55,436 bases of DNA, taken from contig JAEUQE010000025.1 in NCBI GenBank assembly GCA_016789785.1, positions 1 to 55,436 of the forward strand. The letters run 5' to 3'. The notes under the pieces are model-generated. The model saw nothing but the letters and a program-made list of their open reading frames with translations. It was not told where the DNA came from and did no database searches. Made by a program: the position numbers and the translations under genes. Below, piece after piece: positions 16,566 to 25,248 of the stretch (positions are counted from its first letter, which is position 1; each line of letters opens with the position of its first letter). The stretch comes from Bryobacterales bacterium. GTDB taxonomy: Bacteria > Acidobacteriota > Terriglobia > Bryobacterales > Bryobacteraceae.

Positions 16566-17476
16566 CCGACACTCGCCGAGGGCACGCGAGGAGCAGGTTC
16601 CGCGTGCTTCAAAATCGCGTCAATAAAACCTAGGGCTGCCTTGGACAACGCCTTGTCCTTCCGATAGATTAACGCCAAGCGGCGTACCATCTTATCAGGT
16701 CCCAACGAAACTCCGGCCAGACGCCCGGACCGGATTTCATCCGCGCAATTGGACGCAGCCAGGAACGACAAACCCAATCCCGCCATGACAAAACGCTTGA
16801 TCATTTCGGTCGAGTCCAATTCCATTGAGATCTGTACTTTATCTTCGACCGGTTCGAGCCAAACGTTTAGCCGGTTCCGCGTGGTTCCCGATTTTGGGAG
16901 CATAAGCGAGTGTCCGGCGAGTTCGCGCGGGTGAACCATAGGCTTGGATGCCAGTTCGTGATCCGGCTTGCAGAGGAGACGGATTTCATCGGAGTGGATG
17001 CGGACGGTCTGGAGGCGTTTCTCCTCGACGGGAAGTTGCGCGATTCCAAAGTCGGCCTGACTTTCGAGGACGGCCTCGACGACGCGGGAGCCGTAGCGAC
17101 GGTCGACGTGGAGTTGAACGTTCGGGAACTGCTGGCGGTAGTCGGAGAAGACTTCGGGGAGAACGTAGATGCAGGTGGACTCATTGGCGGCGATGACGAG
17201 TTCGCCTCTCGGAGTGCGTTCGAGTTCGTTGATGGAGTCCTGGGCGCGGCGGCGGAGGTCGAGGATCTGTTCGGCGTACTCGGCGAAGATCTTGCCCGCG
17301 GCGGTGAGGGCGATGCGCGTTCCGAGCCGGTCGAACAAGGGAGCGTTGACTTCCTGCTCGAGTTGGCGCACTTGCGCACTGATCGCGGGCTGAGTCCGAA
17401 AGCAGCTCTGGGCGGCTTTCGAGAAGCTCTTCAGCCTCACGATCTCGAGAAATGTATGCAGTTGGTCTAAGTCCAT
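16562..17476 (-). CDS. LysR-family transcriptional regulator
   Basis: A 304-residue regulator. Residues 1-60 are the winged helix-turn-helix (LHTFLEIVRLKSFSKAAQSC, TQPAISAQVRQLEQE). A linker helix follows, and residues 90-295 form the two-lobed effector-binding domain (RGELVIAANESTCIYVLPEV). Architecture resembles CysB/CbbR-type activators. The effector is unknown. It is divergent from the TIGR03790 unit across about 170 bases, as LysR genes often are from their targets, and is co-transcribed with the tail-anchored gene downstream. Confidence 0.93.
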   Translation of the reverse strand: MDLDQLHTFLEIVRLKSFSKAAQSCFRTQPAISAQVRQLEQEVNAPLFDRLGTRIALTAAGKIFAEYAEQILDLRRRAQDSINELERTPRGELVIAANESTCIYVLPEVFSDYRQQFPNVQLHVDRRYGSRVVEAVLESQADFGIAQLPVEEKRLQTVRIHSDEIRLLCKPDHELASKPMVHPRELAGHSLMLPKSGTTRNRLNVWLEPVEDKVQISMELDSTEMIKRFVMAGLGLSFLAASNCADEIRSGRLAGVSLGPDKMVRRLALIYRKDKALSKAALGFIDAILKHAEPAPRVPSASVG

Positions 17477-17561
17477 CCTAAGTGAGAGCCCCGGAAACGG
17501 AGGGGGCTTGCGGCCGGCAAACGGAACGCTGCGGAAACTTCAGGCGATCGTGGTTACTATG

Positions 17562-17587
17562 CCAACGGCGGGAAACCATCGCCGTGG
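17562..17587. promoter_or_regulatory. Inverted repeat in the LysR divergent region
   Basis: CCA-A-CGGCG pairs with CGCCG-TGG around a 9-base loop in the gap between the divergent lysR and TIGR03790 units. It is a plausible LysR-type binding site or hairpin; no other support. Confidence 0.25.
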
Positions 17588-17604
17588 CCTTCGTCTGTCG
17601 TGGT

Positions 17605-17636
17605 TGCCTTGCAGTAAACTAGTGTAGATTATAACA
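17605..17636 (+). promoter_or_regulatory. Promoter of the 49-residue peptide / TIGR03790 unit
   Basis: TATAAC (17631-17636) is a good -10, 9 bases before the ATG at 17646. TTGCAG (17610-17615) or TTGCCT (17605-17610) could be the -35, but spacing is 15 or 20 bases. With no RBS visible, the mRNA is probably near-leaderless. Confidence 0.35.
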
Positions 17637-17645
17637 TCACACGAA

Positions 17646-17795
17646 ATGAGCCGATTTTCCCGATTCGTAGTCCCGGCGCCAGGCTTCCTTCTCTCTTTTT
17701 TCGCCTTTTCGGCTGAGAATCGCTCCGCATCCGGCAAATCTCTTACGCCGAACGATGCCGAGGCTGTGGTGGACTATCTGAAGACCCTCAAGTGA
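17646..17795 (+). CDS. 49-residue secreted peptide with a cytochrome-c-like tail
   Basis: The N-terminus (VVPAPGFLLSFFAFSAE) resembles a signal peptide. The C-terminus (LTPNDAEAVVDYLKTLK) resembles the final helix of small c-type cytochromes, but no CXXCH heme motif is present. The stop overlaps the GTG start of the TIGR03790 gene (GTGA), and that GTG has no good RBS of its own, so translation through this ORF may be needed for it. It may be an internally deleted cytochrome kept as a coupling leader, or a genuine small secreted protein. Confidence 0.55.
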   Translation: MSRFSRFVVPAPGFLLSFFAFSAENRSASGKSLTPNDAEAVVDYLKTLK

Positions 17796-18895
17796 CGCTC
17801 GCCACACGGAGTCTTTGCGGCACGATCCTGCTCAGTCTGTGGGCGTGGGCGCAGGGGCCTGAGAATGTCCTGGTCGTTGCGAATGGGCGGTCACCGCTTT
17901 CGAAGAACATCGCCGAGTATTACGCGCGCAAGCGGGGTGTTCCAGCGGGCAATATCTGCTATCTGCAGACGGCTCCCGAAGAGATCATCAGCCGCGATGT
18001 TTATGATCGTGACATCGCCGCGCCAGTGGCTGCGTGCCTGAAGGAGAAGGCGCTGACCGAGAAAGTGCTGTATCTGGTCACCACGATGGGAGTTCCGCTG
18101 GGGATTCGTGGATCGGGAGGGTTGAAGGGCGATGAGGCGTCGGTGGATTCGGAACTCACGCTGCTTTATGCGGTGATGCGAGGGCAGAAGTTTATTCTCT
18201 CGGGTACAGTGCCGAATCCGTTCTTTGGTGCGCGGGAGGCGCCGTTTCGCCGCCCTGCGCATCCGATCTACCTGGTGACGCGGCTGGCGGCTTACAGCTT
18301 CGAAGACGTCCGCGCGATGATTGACCGGTCATTGGCGGCGGTGAATCGGGGCAAGGTGGTGCTTGATCTGACGTCGCCCGAGGACACGCAGGGGAATGAC
18401 TGGCTGCGGACAGCGGCCATTCTGCTGCCGGAAGACCGCGTGACGGTGGACGAAACGCCGGCTGTTCTCACGGGGCAGAAGAACGTGATTGGTTACGGCT
18501 CATGGGGATCGAATGATCCGAACCGCAAGACGCGGACAACGAAATTCCAGTGGCTGCCGGGCGGGATCATGACGGAGTACGTTTCAACCAATGGGCGCAC
18601 GTTTGAGCGGCCTCCGGACAACTGGGCGCTGAGTACATTTCGTGTGGAGGACCGGTTGAAGTGGTTCAAGGGCAGTCCGCAGTCGCTCACGGCCGATTAT
18701 CTGGCCGAGGGTGCGACGGGCGCTTCGGGACATGTGTTTGAGCCATATCTGCACTTGACGCCACGTCCGGATCATCTGTTTCCGGCATACCTTTCGGGGC
18801 GCACGCTGGCGGAGAGTTTCTATCTCGCAATTCCGGCGCTGAGTTGGAAGAACATCGTGGTCGGCGATCCGTTATGCCGCCTGCGGAAGCCGTAG
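17792..18895 (+). CDS. TIGR03790 family exported protein
   Basis: A 367-residue protein of the uncharacterised TIGR03790 family seen in Acidobacteria, Planctomycetes and Verrucomicrobia. A signal peptide ends at WAWAQ (about residue 20). The mature part opens with the family segment VLVVANGRSPLSKNIAEYYA and later has VLYLVTTMGVPLGIRG, ASVDSELTLLY and the C-terminal GATGASGHVFEPYL. Starting at the GTG in the GTGA overlap keeps the signal peptide complete. The biochemical function is unknown. Confidence 0.85.
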   Translation: MTLATRSLCGTILLSLWAWAQGPENVLVVANGRSPLSKNIAEYYARKRGVPAGNICYLQTAPEEIISRDVYDRDIAAPVAACLKEKALTEKVLYLVTTMGVPLGIRGSGGLKGDEASVDSELTLLYAVMRGQKFILSGTVPNPFFGAREAPFRRPAHPIYLVTRLAAYSFEDVRAMIDRSLAAVNRGKVVLDLTSPEDTQGNDWLRTAAILLPEDRVTVDETPAVLTGQKNVIGYGSWGSNDPNRKTRTTKFQWLPGGIMTEYVSTNGRTFERPPDNWALSTFRVEDRLKWFKGSPQSLTADYLAEGATGASGHVFEPYLHLTPRPDHLFPAYLSGRTLAESFYLAIPALSWKNIVVGDPLCRLRKP

Positions 18896-18955
18896 CGGGG
18901 TGTCCGAAAAACAAGGATCACGCAAAGGGGCGAAGCCGCAAAGATGCTGAGAAGG

Positions 18956-19369
18956 TCAGCGCTCGTGGACGTCACCGTCGCCGAAGACTTCCTCGCGGAT
19001 GATGCGATTGGTGGCTTCGGCGAGATACTCCTGGAGCGCTTTGGAGATCTCCTGATACTCGGGCCACAGGGTCTGGTCGACGAAGCTGCGGGGCGCACGA
19101 ATGTTGATAGTGGTGCGACGCTGCCGGGAGTAGCGATAGGGCTCAATGCCATAGCGGCGGCACAAGGCGATGAACAGCCGCAGGGACCAGCCGTCGGCGA
19201 GCGAGAATTTGTATTCCACTGGCTGCTCGACCCGCTCAAACTCGGCAAGACGTTTGCGAATCCGCTCGATGGCGGCTTTGGCGGCGAGGCGTTCGCCTTC
19301 GGTGGTTGCGCCGGCGTAGAGTGCTTCAATGCGGCGCAACTTGTGGCGCAGTTCTTCTTCGGGAGTCAT
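18956..19369 (-). CDS. Conserved hypothetical protein, 137 residues
   Basis: The N-terminal part is a charged helical hairpin (EEELRHKLRRIEALYAGA, then KAAIERIRKRLAEFERVEQ). The central part is compact and hydrophobic (FSLADGWSLRLFIALCRRYG), followed by the basic segment YSRQRRTTINIRAP and a final helix. There is no signal peptide. Similar proteins occur widely as conserved hypotheticals; I know of no assigned function. The ATG overlaps the AlkD-like stop (ATGA), so the two are one transcription unit. Confidence 0.75.
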   Translation of the reverse strand: MTPEEELRHKLRRIEALYAGATTEGERLAAKAAIERIRKRLAEFERVEQPVEYKFSLADGWSLRLFIALCRRYGIEPYRYSRQRRTTINIRAPRSFVDQTLWPEYQEISKALQEYLAEATNRIIREEVFGDGDVHER

Positions 19370-20082
19370 GCGCGGCCTAGCACGCTCCGGCGATCCTGAT
19401 CATTCATCTTCTCCGCAGCATACCGAAGAACGAGGCGCGAGGTGCGGCCGGACCAATCGCGAAGCAGGCGAACCGTCGGCTGCGGAGAGGCTACGTAGTT
19501 CTCCTTGAGGAGCCAGCCGATGCCTTTCTGCACCATCTCATCGGGATCGGGCAACAGGCGCGGGGCAATGGCGAACACCGTGGTCTGCTCTTCGCCCTTC
19601 TTGGCAAGCGGAATCATGCTGACGGCGGCGGAACGGCGCACCCAGCGGCTCTTGGACGATGTCCAGGAGATGAGTTGCGGTGCGAGGTCACGTTGATTGG
19701 ACACTGCGGCGCCGATCAGCCAGACTGAGATTCCATCGCAGGTGGACCAGTTGGAGACATAGCGCTCCATCCAACGGGCGAACAACTTGAACTCGCACTC
19801 GGCGCATGTCTTCGCGTAGCGCTTGTAGAGATAGGGTACGAGGTTGGCCTCTTCCAACTTGCCGGCAGAGAGGAGCGCGACGCAGAAACGGTTCCGATCA
19901 GCCGGTTTCCAGGTGCGGATTTCAGGGGCGATGCGCTTCTCGAGGTCCTTGAGTTGCGGGCTTGTGACGCCATAGCAATCGACCGGTTCCTTGAAGAACC
20001 GTTGCGCGGATTCGCTGGCCTTGGGTGTGCCGAGCCGGATGAATTCCGCGCGGGTGAAGGCGAGCATTTCATCGACGGTCAT
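19366..20082 (-). CDS. AlkD-family DNA alkylation repair protein
   Basis: A 238-residue HEAT-like repeat DNA glycosylase of the AlkD family, which removes N3- and N7-alkylated purines without base flipping. Motifs match AlkD: the region RYVSNWSTCDGISVWLIG contains the catalytic Trp and Asp, SRWVRRSAAVSMI contains the DNA-binding Arg, and MVQKGIGWLLKE contains the second Trp. The ATG at 20082 gives normal length; longer versions run into the radical SAM gene on the other strand. Its start is only 30 bases from the divergent radical SAM start, so the promoters must overlap each gene's 5' end. Confidence 0.85.
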   Translation of the reverse strand: MTVDEMLAFTRAEFIRLGTPKASESAQRFFKEPVDCYGVTSPQLKDLEKRIAPEIRTWKPADRNRFCVALLSAGKLEEANLVPYLYKRYAKTCAECEFKLFARWMERYVSNWSTCDGISVWLIGAAVSNQRDLAPQLISWTSSKSRWVRRSAAVSMIPLAKKGEEQTTVFAIAPRLLPDPDEMVQKGIGWLLKENYVASPQPTVRLLRDWSGRTSRLVLRYAAEKMNDQDRRSVLGRA

Positions 20083-20112
20083 GAGGCGATTCTCAATGGT
20101 ACACTCGGAAAC

Positions 20113-21330
20113 ATGACGAATGGGAACAGTTTGTTTCCGATCTATGGCGAAGGCCTGATTTCCTCCTCGTTGGGAACAACTCCGCGGATCACCAGTCTGC
20201 TGATCAAGCCGGCTTCGGCGGTCTGCAATCTTGATTGCGCCTACTGTTTCTATTTGGATCGGGAGGCGGATCCCTACAAGTCGCTTCCTGGCCGGCGCAT
20301 GTCGGAAGAGACACTGGAACGGTTGGTGGACACCTTCCTCTTCTATTCTTTCCCGAACAGCGTGTTTGCGTTTCAGGGTGGTGAGCCGACGCTTGCCGGT
20401 CTGCCTTTTTTTGAGAAGCTGGTGAAACTCCAGAAGCAATATGGCCGCGACGGGCAGAACGTCAGCAACGCGCTGCAGACCAACGGCATGCTGCTGGATG
20501 AATCGTGGTGCCAGCTCTTCAAGGAGTACAACTGGCTGATTGGATTGTCGATGGACGGGCCGGAAGAGATCCACGATTCGTACCGCTTCAACAAGGCGGG
20601 ACACGGAACCTGGAAGCGCGTGATGCAGAGCCTCCAGACCATGCAGAAGCACAAGGTGGATTTCAATATCCTCTGCGTGTTGAGCCAGGCGAATGTGCAC
20701 AAGGCTCGTGAGGTGTATCAGTACTTTAAGGGGCTTGGCATCGACAACATTCAGTACATCCCGCTGTCTGAGTTTGATGATCAGGGCAAGCCGCTGCCGT
20801 TCACGATCAGCGCGGAGGAGTACGGGCGGTTCATGGTGGAGACGTTTGATCTATGGTGGCCGGACCGGCGCAAGATCCGCATCCGCTTTTTCGACAACAT
20901 CGCCGAGGCCCTGGCGGGGCAGAAGCCGGGAAGCTGCACGATGCATGAGACGTGCGACAGCTACGTGGTGGTGGAGTACAACGGAGACATCTATCCCTGC
21001 GACTTCTTTGTATCGTCGGACTGGCGGCTGGGCAACATTAATCTGGACTCGTGGACGGAGATTGCGCGCAAGCAACGCCGGTACTCCTTTGCGAAGAACA
21101 AGACGATTCCCCATCCCGAGTGCCAGGTCTGCGAGTATCAGGCGATTTGTCATGGGGGATGCCCGAAGTCGCGGCATGCGATGAATCGGGACTTCGCGGA
21201 TCTGGATCACTTCTGCCAAGCCTACAAGATGATCTTCAAGAAGTCGGTTGGTCCTTTGACGAAGGAAGTGGAGAAGATCCTCGGGCATGAGGTGGAGCCC
21301 TTGCACTTCCACTCGATCAGTCCCTACTGA
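20113..21330 (+). CDS. Radical SAM/SPASM enzyme, anaerobic sulfatase-maturase type
   Basis: A 405-residue radical S-adenosylmethionine protein. The CxxxCxxC cluster site is C38-C42-C45 (CNLDCAYCFYL). FQGGEPTLAG and LQTNGMLLDE are further core motifs. The C-terminal Cys-rich SPASM region includes CDSYVVVEYNGDIYPCDFF and CQVCEYQAICHGGCPKSR, which would hold auxiliary clusters. Overall it matches the enzymes that convert a sulfatase Cys or Ser to formylglycine. No sulfatase lies nearby, so another peptide substrate remains possible. Confidence 0.87.
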   Translation: MTNGNSLFPIYGEGLISSSLGTTPRITSLLIKPASAVCNLDCAYCFYLDREADPYKSLPGRRMSEETLERLVDTFLFYSFPNSVFAFQGGEPTLAGLPFFEKLVKLQKQYGRDGQNVSNALQTNGMLLDESWCQLFKEYNWLIGLSMDGPEEIHDSYRFNKAGHGTWKRVMQSLQTMQKHKVDFNILCVLSQANVHKAREVYQYFKGLGIDNIQYIPLSEFDDQGKPLPFTISAEEYGRFMVETFDLWWPDRRKIRIRFFDNIAEALAGQKPGSCTMHETCDSYVVVEYNGDIYPCDFFVSSDWRLGNINLDSWTEIARKQRRYSFAKNKTIPHPECQVCEYQAICHGGCPKSRHAMNRDFADLDHFCQAYKMIFKKSVGPLTKEVEKILGHEVEPLHFHSISPY

Positions 21331-21437
21331 GGATGGACTGGGCCGCCGCGAAGCCGTCGCAGGACGCCGCTACAGTACAATGAGAGTTTGTCCTCGCCGG
21401 ACCGGCAAGCCCGGACTGGCAATCAAGGTAATCCGCA

Positions 21438-22532
21438 TTGATCAATAAGCTCGTGATAGAGAACCTGAAGCACCGTTGGGTGCGCACCGTGCTGAGTGCG
21501 GCCGCGGTTGGCGTTCAGGTGACGATGATTCTCACGTTGGTGGGCGTGAGTTACGGGACGCTGGACGATGTCAGCCGCAGATCGCGTGGGGCGGGGGCGG
21601 ATATTCTGATCCGTCCGCCCGGCAGTTCGATCATCAGCATGAGCACGGCGCCGATGCCGGAGAAGATCCTCGATTTCGTGCGGGGCATTCCACACGTGTC
21701 GGTGGCTACGGGTACCATTGTGCAGCCGATCGGCGGCACGAACTCGGTGACCGGGATTGACGCCGAGAGCTTTGCGAAGATGAGCGGCGGGTTCAAGTTC
21801 ATCGAAGGCGGGGGGTTCCGGAATCCCGAAGACGTGATCGTGGATGAATACTGGGCGCGGCAGTTCGGCCTTAACGTCGGCTCTCCGATGCGCTTCATGG
21901 AGCGTGACTGGAAGGTGGCTGGGATTGTGGAGCCGGGGAAGCTTGCACGGATTTTTCTACCAATGAAGTTGGTGCAGGAACTGTCGGCGAACACGGGCAA
22001 GCTGACGATGATCTACGTGAAGCTGGATGATCCTCGAAGCCTGCCGGAAGCGATGGCGGCGTTGAAGAAGGAACTTCCCACGTATCAGATTTACTCGATC
22101 GAGGAGTTTGTCTCGCAGATCTCGGTGAACAACCTGCCGCAGTTGAAGACGTTCATCTATGTGGTGATCGGAGTGGCGGTGGTAGTGGGATTTCTGGTGG
22201 TGTTCCTGTCGATGTATACAGCGGTGCTGGAGCGCACGCGCGAGATCGGGATCCTGAAGTCGTTGGGTGCGACGCCGGCTCTGATTCTGGGGATTCTGAT
22301 TCGCGAAACGGTGGTGCTCTCGTTAATCGGATCGTTGTTCGGCATTGTGTTCACGTACGGTACCCGCTGGGCGATCATGACATTCGTTCCCGGCTCTTTG
22401 AACCAGATCATTGTCCCGGTGTGGTGGCCGATCGCCTCGCTGGTGGCCTTAGTCGGGTCTTTGCTCGGGGCGCTGTACCCTGGCTGGATCGCCGCGAGGC
22501 AGGATGCGATTGAGGCGCTCAGCTATGAGTGA
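21438..22532 (+). CDS. FtsX/MacB-like ABC permease
   Basis: A 364-residue permease with the MacB/FtsX topology: one N-terminal membrane helix (about 17-39), a large periplasmic domain and three C-terminal helices. LERTREIGILKSLGATP and the final DAIEALSYE are FtsX-family signatures. It starts with TTG, has AAGG upstream, and no other in-frame start would retain the first helix. Its stop overlaps the ATPase start by 8 bases. It is the first gene of the efflux locus extending to 31672. Confidence 0.88.
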   Translation: MINKLVIENLKHRWVRTVLSAAAVGVQVTMILTLVGVSYGTLDDVSRRSRGAGADILIRPPGSSIISMSTAPMPEKILDFVRGIPHVSVATGTIVQPIGGTNSVTGIDAESFAKMSGGFKFIEGGGFRNPEDVIVDEYWARQFGLNVGSPMRFMERDWKVAGIVEPGKLARIFLPMKLVQELSANTGKLTMIYVKLDDPRSLPEAMAALKKELPTYQIYSIEEFVSQISVNNLPQLKTFIYVVIGVAVVVGFLVVFLSMYTAVLERTREIGILKSLGATPALILGILIRETVVLSLIGSLFGIVFTYGTRWAIMTFVPGSLNQIIVPVWWPIASLVALVGSLLGALYPGWIAARQDAIEALSYE

Positions 22533-23202
22533 CGCGTTGATTGAGATTCGCGGTCTGAAGAAGACGTACAAGATGGGTGACGTGGATGTGCACGCGTTGC
22601 GTGGGGTCGATCTCACGGTGGAGCGTGGCGAGTTCATTGCGATCTGCGGGCCGTCGGGTTCGGGGAAATCGACGCTGTTCTACATCCTGGGAGGGCTGGC
22701 GCAGGCGAGCGGTGGCCAGGTGCTGATTAACGGGCGCGATCTGGCGCGAATGAACGACACGCAACGTACCTCGATCCGGCGGGAGTTGGTGGGATTCGTA
22801 TTCCAGCGCTACAATCTGTTGCCGACGCTATCGGCCGAGGACAACATCGAGATGGCGAAGTACATCTCGGGTGTGGCGCCGGGAACGACCGATGACGGCT
22901 GGTTCACCAAGACACTGGATCTGCTGGGAGTGGGGCACCGGCTGCACCACAAGCCGCGATCGCTATCGGGCGGGGAGCAGCAGCGAGTCGCGATTGCGCG
23001 GGCGATTGTGAATCATCCTGTTCTGCTTTTGGCCGATGAGCCGACGGGCAATCTGGACACGGAGAACTCGCAGATCGTGCTGAAGCTCCTTGCGGACTTG
23101 AACGAACGTCTGGGGCAGACGATCCTCATGATCACGCACAATCCGGAAGCGGCGGCGTATGCGCACCGGATCGTGAACATGAGGGACGGGCGGATCGTGT
23201 AG
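22525..23202 (+). CDS. ABC transporter ATPase, MacB/LolD type
   Basis: A 225-residue ATP-binding subunit. Walker A is GPSGSGKST (42-50), the signature LSGGEQQR (147-154), and Walker B LLLADEPTGNLD (167-178). Overlap with the preceding permease gene indicates a direct complex. It is the only ATPase in the locus, so it may also power the second permease (28730-29980), which has no fused ATPase. MacB-type systems work as mechanotransmitters with a TolC-type channel. Confidence 0.93.
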   Translation: MSDALIEIRGLKKTYKMGDVDVHALRGVDLTVERGEFIAICGPSGSGKSTLFYILGGLAQASGGQVLINGRDLARMNDTQRTSIRRELVGFVFQRYNLLPTLSAEDNIEMAKYISGVAPGTTDDGWFTKTLDLLGVGHRLHHKPRSLSGGEQQRVAIARAIVNHPVLLLADEPTGNLDTENSQIVLKLLADLNERLGQTILMITHNPEAAAYAHRIVNMRDGRIV

Positions 23203-23223
23203 TCCGGCGGGTACTAGCTGTAT

Positions 23224-23251
23224 CAAAAGGCCGGGTGAAGATAACCTTTTG
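23224..23251 (+). other. Hairpin between ATPase and first adaptor gene
   Basis: CAAAAGG-N14-CCTTTTG forms a 7-bp stem 22 bases after the ATPase stop, with no T-run. The 167-base gap also holds TTGAGA (23275-23280) but no clear -10. It may separate permease/ATPase expression from the adaptor genes. Confidence 0.3.
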
Positions 23252-23369
23252 GCCGACCCCATCGTCATTACAACTTGAGATAAAGTAGAGCGATAGCCCT
23301 ACGTGTGTGTCTAACTCATTGGCACAACTGGAAAAACCAGGGAATTGGGCTACTTGAAGGATTTCGGTC

Positions 23370-25169
23370 ATGCAACCGTACAGCACACCTGCTCCAACCA
23401 CGCCGGCGCCGCCAGATCGAAAGCTTACACCTGTTGCTCCTGTGGAGCGCCCCAAGCGGGGATTCCCGTGGGGATGGGTGTTGCTTCTCGCGGTGATCGC
23501 GGCCGGCGCGTTTCTGTGGCAGCGGAAGGCCGCGGATCAGGCGGCGGGCCCAAAGACCGCGGCGGCGAGCGTTCGCAGTTCCAAAGTTGGAGGCGGGAAG
23601 GTATCTCACACCATCCGGTTGACCGGGACCACGGGGCCTGAGAAGTTCAGCACGATCCTCGGGCCGCAACTTCGGGGAAGCCGAAGCGTTATGGGTGGTG
23701 GAGGCCCGGTGATGGGCCGCGGCAGCAGTGGCCGTGGTGGCGGCAGTGGCGGACCGACTGTTTCCTCGAATTCGGGTGGTGGCTCATCGGGTGGAAGTGG
23801 TGGATCTTCAAGCGGCGGTTCTTCGGCGGGAGCAGGCCTTTCCAGTGCGATGTCGGCAGGTGGTGGCGGCGGTGGTTTGGCTGGCGGAGCATCCGGAGCT
23901 TCGATGGGTGGTGGTGCAGGTGTTCGGAGCGCATCGAGTGCGCTGCGTTCTTCCACAAGCCGGGAACGGACGTCGAGCCGGTCTTCTTCGAGTGGCGCGG
24001 GGCGGTCCACCGCGTCGGCAGCAGCCTCGACTTTGGGCTCCGAGGGTTTAGGATCCACGTCCAGCTCGCTCTATGGCGGCGGCGGAAGTAGCGGTGGTGG
24101 TGGCGGCGGCTCCAGCATGGGCGACTTCGGCGCGATTCTGCAGGATCTGATCAAGCCTGGCTCCTCGGTGAACAAAGGGACCCAGGTTGCGGAATTCGAC
24201 CGCCAGTACATGCTCCAGCGTCTGGATGACTACAAGGCTGGTGTGGTTCAGCAGGAACTGAACATGAAGCGTCTGGAGTCCGACCTGGACGTCAGCCGCA
24301 AATCCCACGAGCAGTCGATCCTGATTGCCAAGGCCGATGTGGAGAAGGCCAAGCTGGACCTGCGAACAGTTCCGGTGCGCTCGGCGATTGACACAGAGCG
24401 CTTCAAGCTTGCTCTGGAAGAGGCCGAGGCCCGGTACAAGCAGCTTCTGCAAGAAGTCCCGTATGTGCGAGCCGGCGAAGCTGCGCAGGTGAAACTGTCG
24501 GAGATGGATCTGCAGCAATCGAAGATTGAACTGCGCCGTGCGGAAGCGAATGCCGACCGGATGGTTGTGAAGGCTCCGATTGACGGAATGGTGGTGATGC
24601 TGCAGATGTTCCGCGGGTCGGAGTTCGGGCAGGTGCAAGCAGGCGATCCCATCCCCCCAGGTATGCCATACCTTCAAATCGTGGACCCGAGTTCGATGAT
24701 CGTGAACGCGACCGTGAACCAGGTGGATGTGGAGAAGATTCGCGTGGGTGCGAAGGCCCGCATCCGGTTCGACGCGTTTCCGGATCTTGAGCTGCCGGGG
24801 CGTGTGTACTCGCTGGCGGCGATGCCACGCAGTGGCATGAGTGCGCGGGCGAGTTATCTGAAGGAGATCCCTGTGCGGGTTCGGCTGGACCGGATGGATC
24901 CTCGGGTGATTCCGGATTTGTCGGTCAGCGTGGATGTGGTGATTGAAGAAGAAGAGGCGGCTGCGATCGTACCGCTTGGGTCGGTGTTCCGTGATGGTGA
25001 CGCAGGCACTCCCTACGTTTTCGTCCGGGCGGGAGACCGATGGGAACGGCGCGGCGTGGAACTGGGTCTGGCCAGCAGCACAATGGTCGCGGTCCGGACC
25101 GGCGTGAAGGCCGGCGAGACGATCGCCGATCAGCGTCCGCCCACTCCGGCGCCCGAACAATCGAGTTGA
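23370..25169 (+). CDS. HlyD/MacA-like periplasmic adaptor with Gly/Ser-rich insertion (adaptor 1)
   Basis: A 599-residue membrane-fusion protein that would bridge an inner-membrane permease to the TolC-like channel. The cytoplasmic tail is Pro-rich. A membrane helix lies at about 32-50 (WGWVLLLAVIAAGAFLW). Residues about 107-250 are a Gly/Ser-rich low-complexity segment. It is inserted between the first beta segment and the lipoyl-like half motif IKPGSSVNKGTQVAEFD. A coiled-coil hairpin (about 275-390), the second lipoyl half (VVKAPIDGMVVML), a beta-barrel and a membrane-proximal domain follow. The frame is uninterrupted through the insertion and codon usage is normal. Confidence 0.87.
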   Translation: MQPYSTPAPTTPAPPDRKLTPVAPVERPKRGFPWGWVLLLAVIAAGAFLWQRKAADQAAGPKTAAASVRSSKVGGGKVSHTIRLTGTTGPEKFSTILGPQLRGSRSVMGGGGPVMGRGSSGRGGGSGGPTVSSNSGGGSSGGSGGSSSGGSSAGAGLSSAMSAGGGGGGLAGGASGASMGGGAGVRSASSALRSSTSRERTSSRSSSSGAGRSTASAAASTLGSEGLGSTSSSLYGGGGSSGGGGGGSSMGDFGAILQDLIKPGSSVNKGTQVAEFDRQYMLQRLDDYKAGVVQQELNMKRLESDLDVSRKSHEQSILIAKADVEKAKLDLRTVPVRSAIDTERFKLALEEAEARYKQLLQEVPYVRAGEAAQVKLSEMDLQQSKIELRRAEANADRMVVKAPIDGMVVMLQMFRGSEFGQVQAGDPIPPGMPYLQIVDPSSMIVNATVNQVDVEKIRVGAKARIRFDAFPDLELPGRVYSLAAMPRSGMSARASYLKEIPVRVRLDRMDPRVIPDLSVSVDVVIEEEEAAAIVPLGSVFRDGDAGTPYVFVRAGDRWERRGVELGLASSTMVAVRTGVKAGETIADQRPPTPAPEQSS

Positions 25170-25248
25170 GCACCCCGGTCGAATCGAGCGCGGCCGAGGC
25201 TGACTGGTTGAAGCTGAAGTTTGGAATTGGCAGGTCAAGTAAAGGAAC

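Noticed and set aside
19366..20700. 444-codon version of the AlkD-like gene
   Set aside because: The extra N-terminus is antisense to the radical SAM gene and unlike AlkD; the ATG at 20082 gives family length.
21360..21437. Promoter search before the first permease (TACAAT)
   Set aside because: No acceptable -35 at 16-18 bases and no other support.
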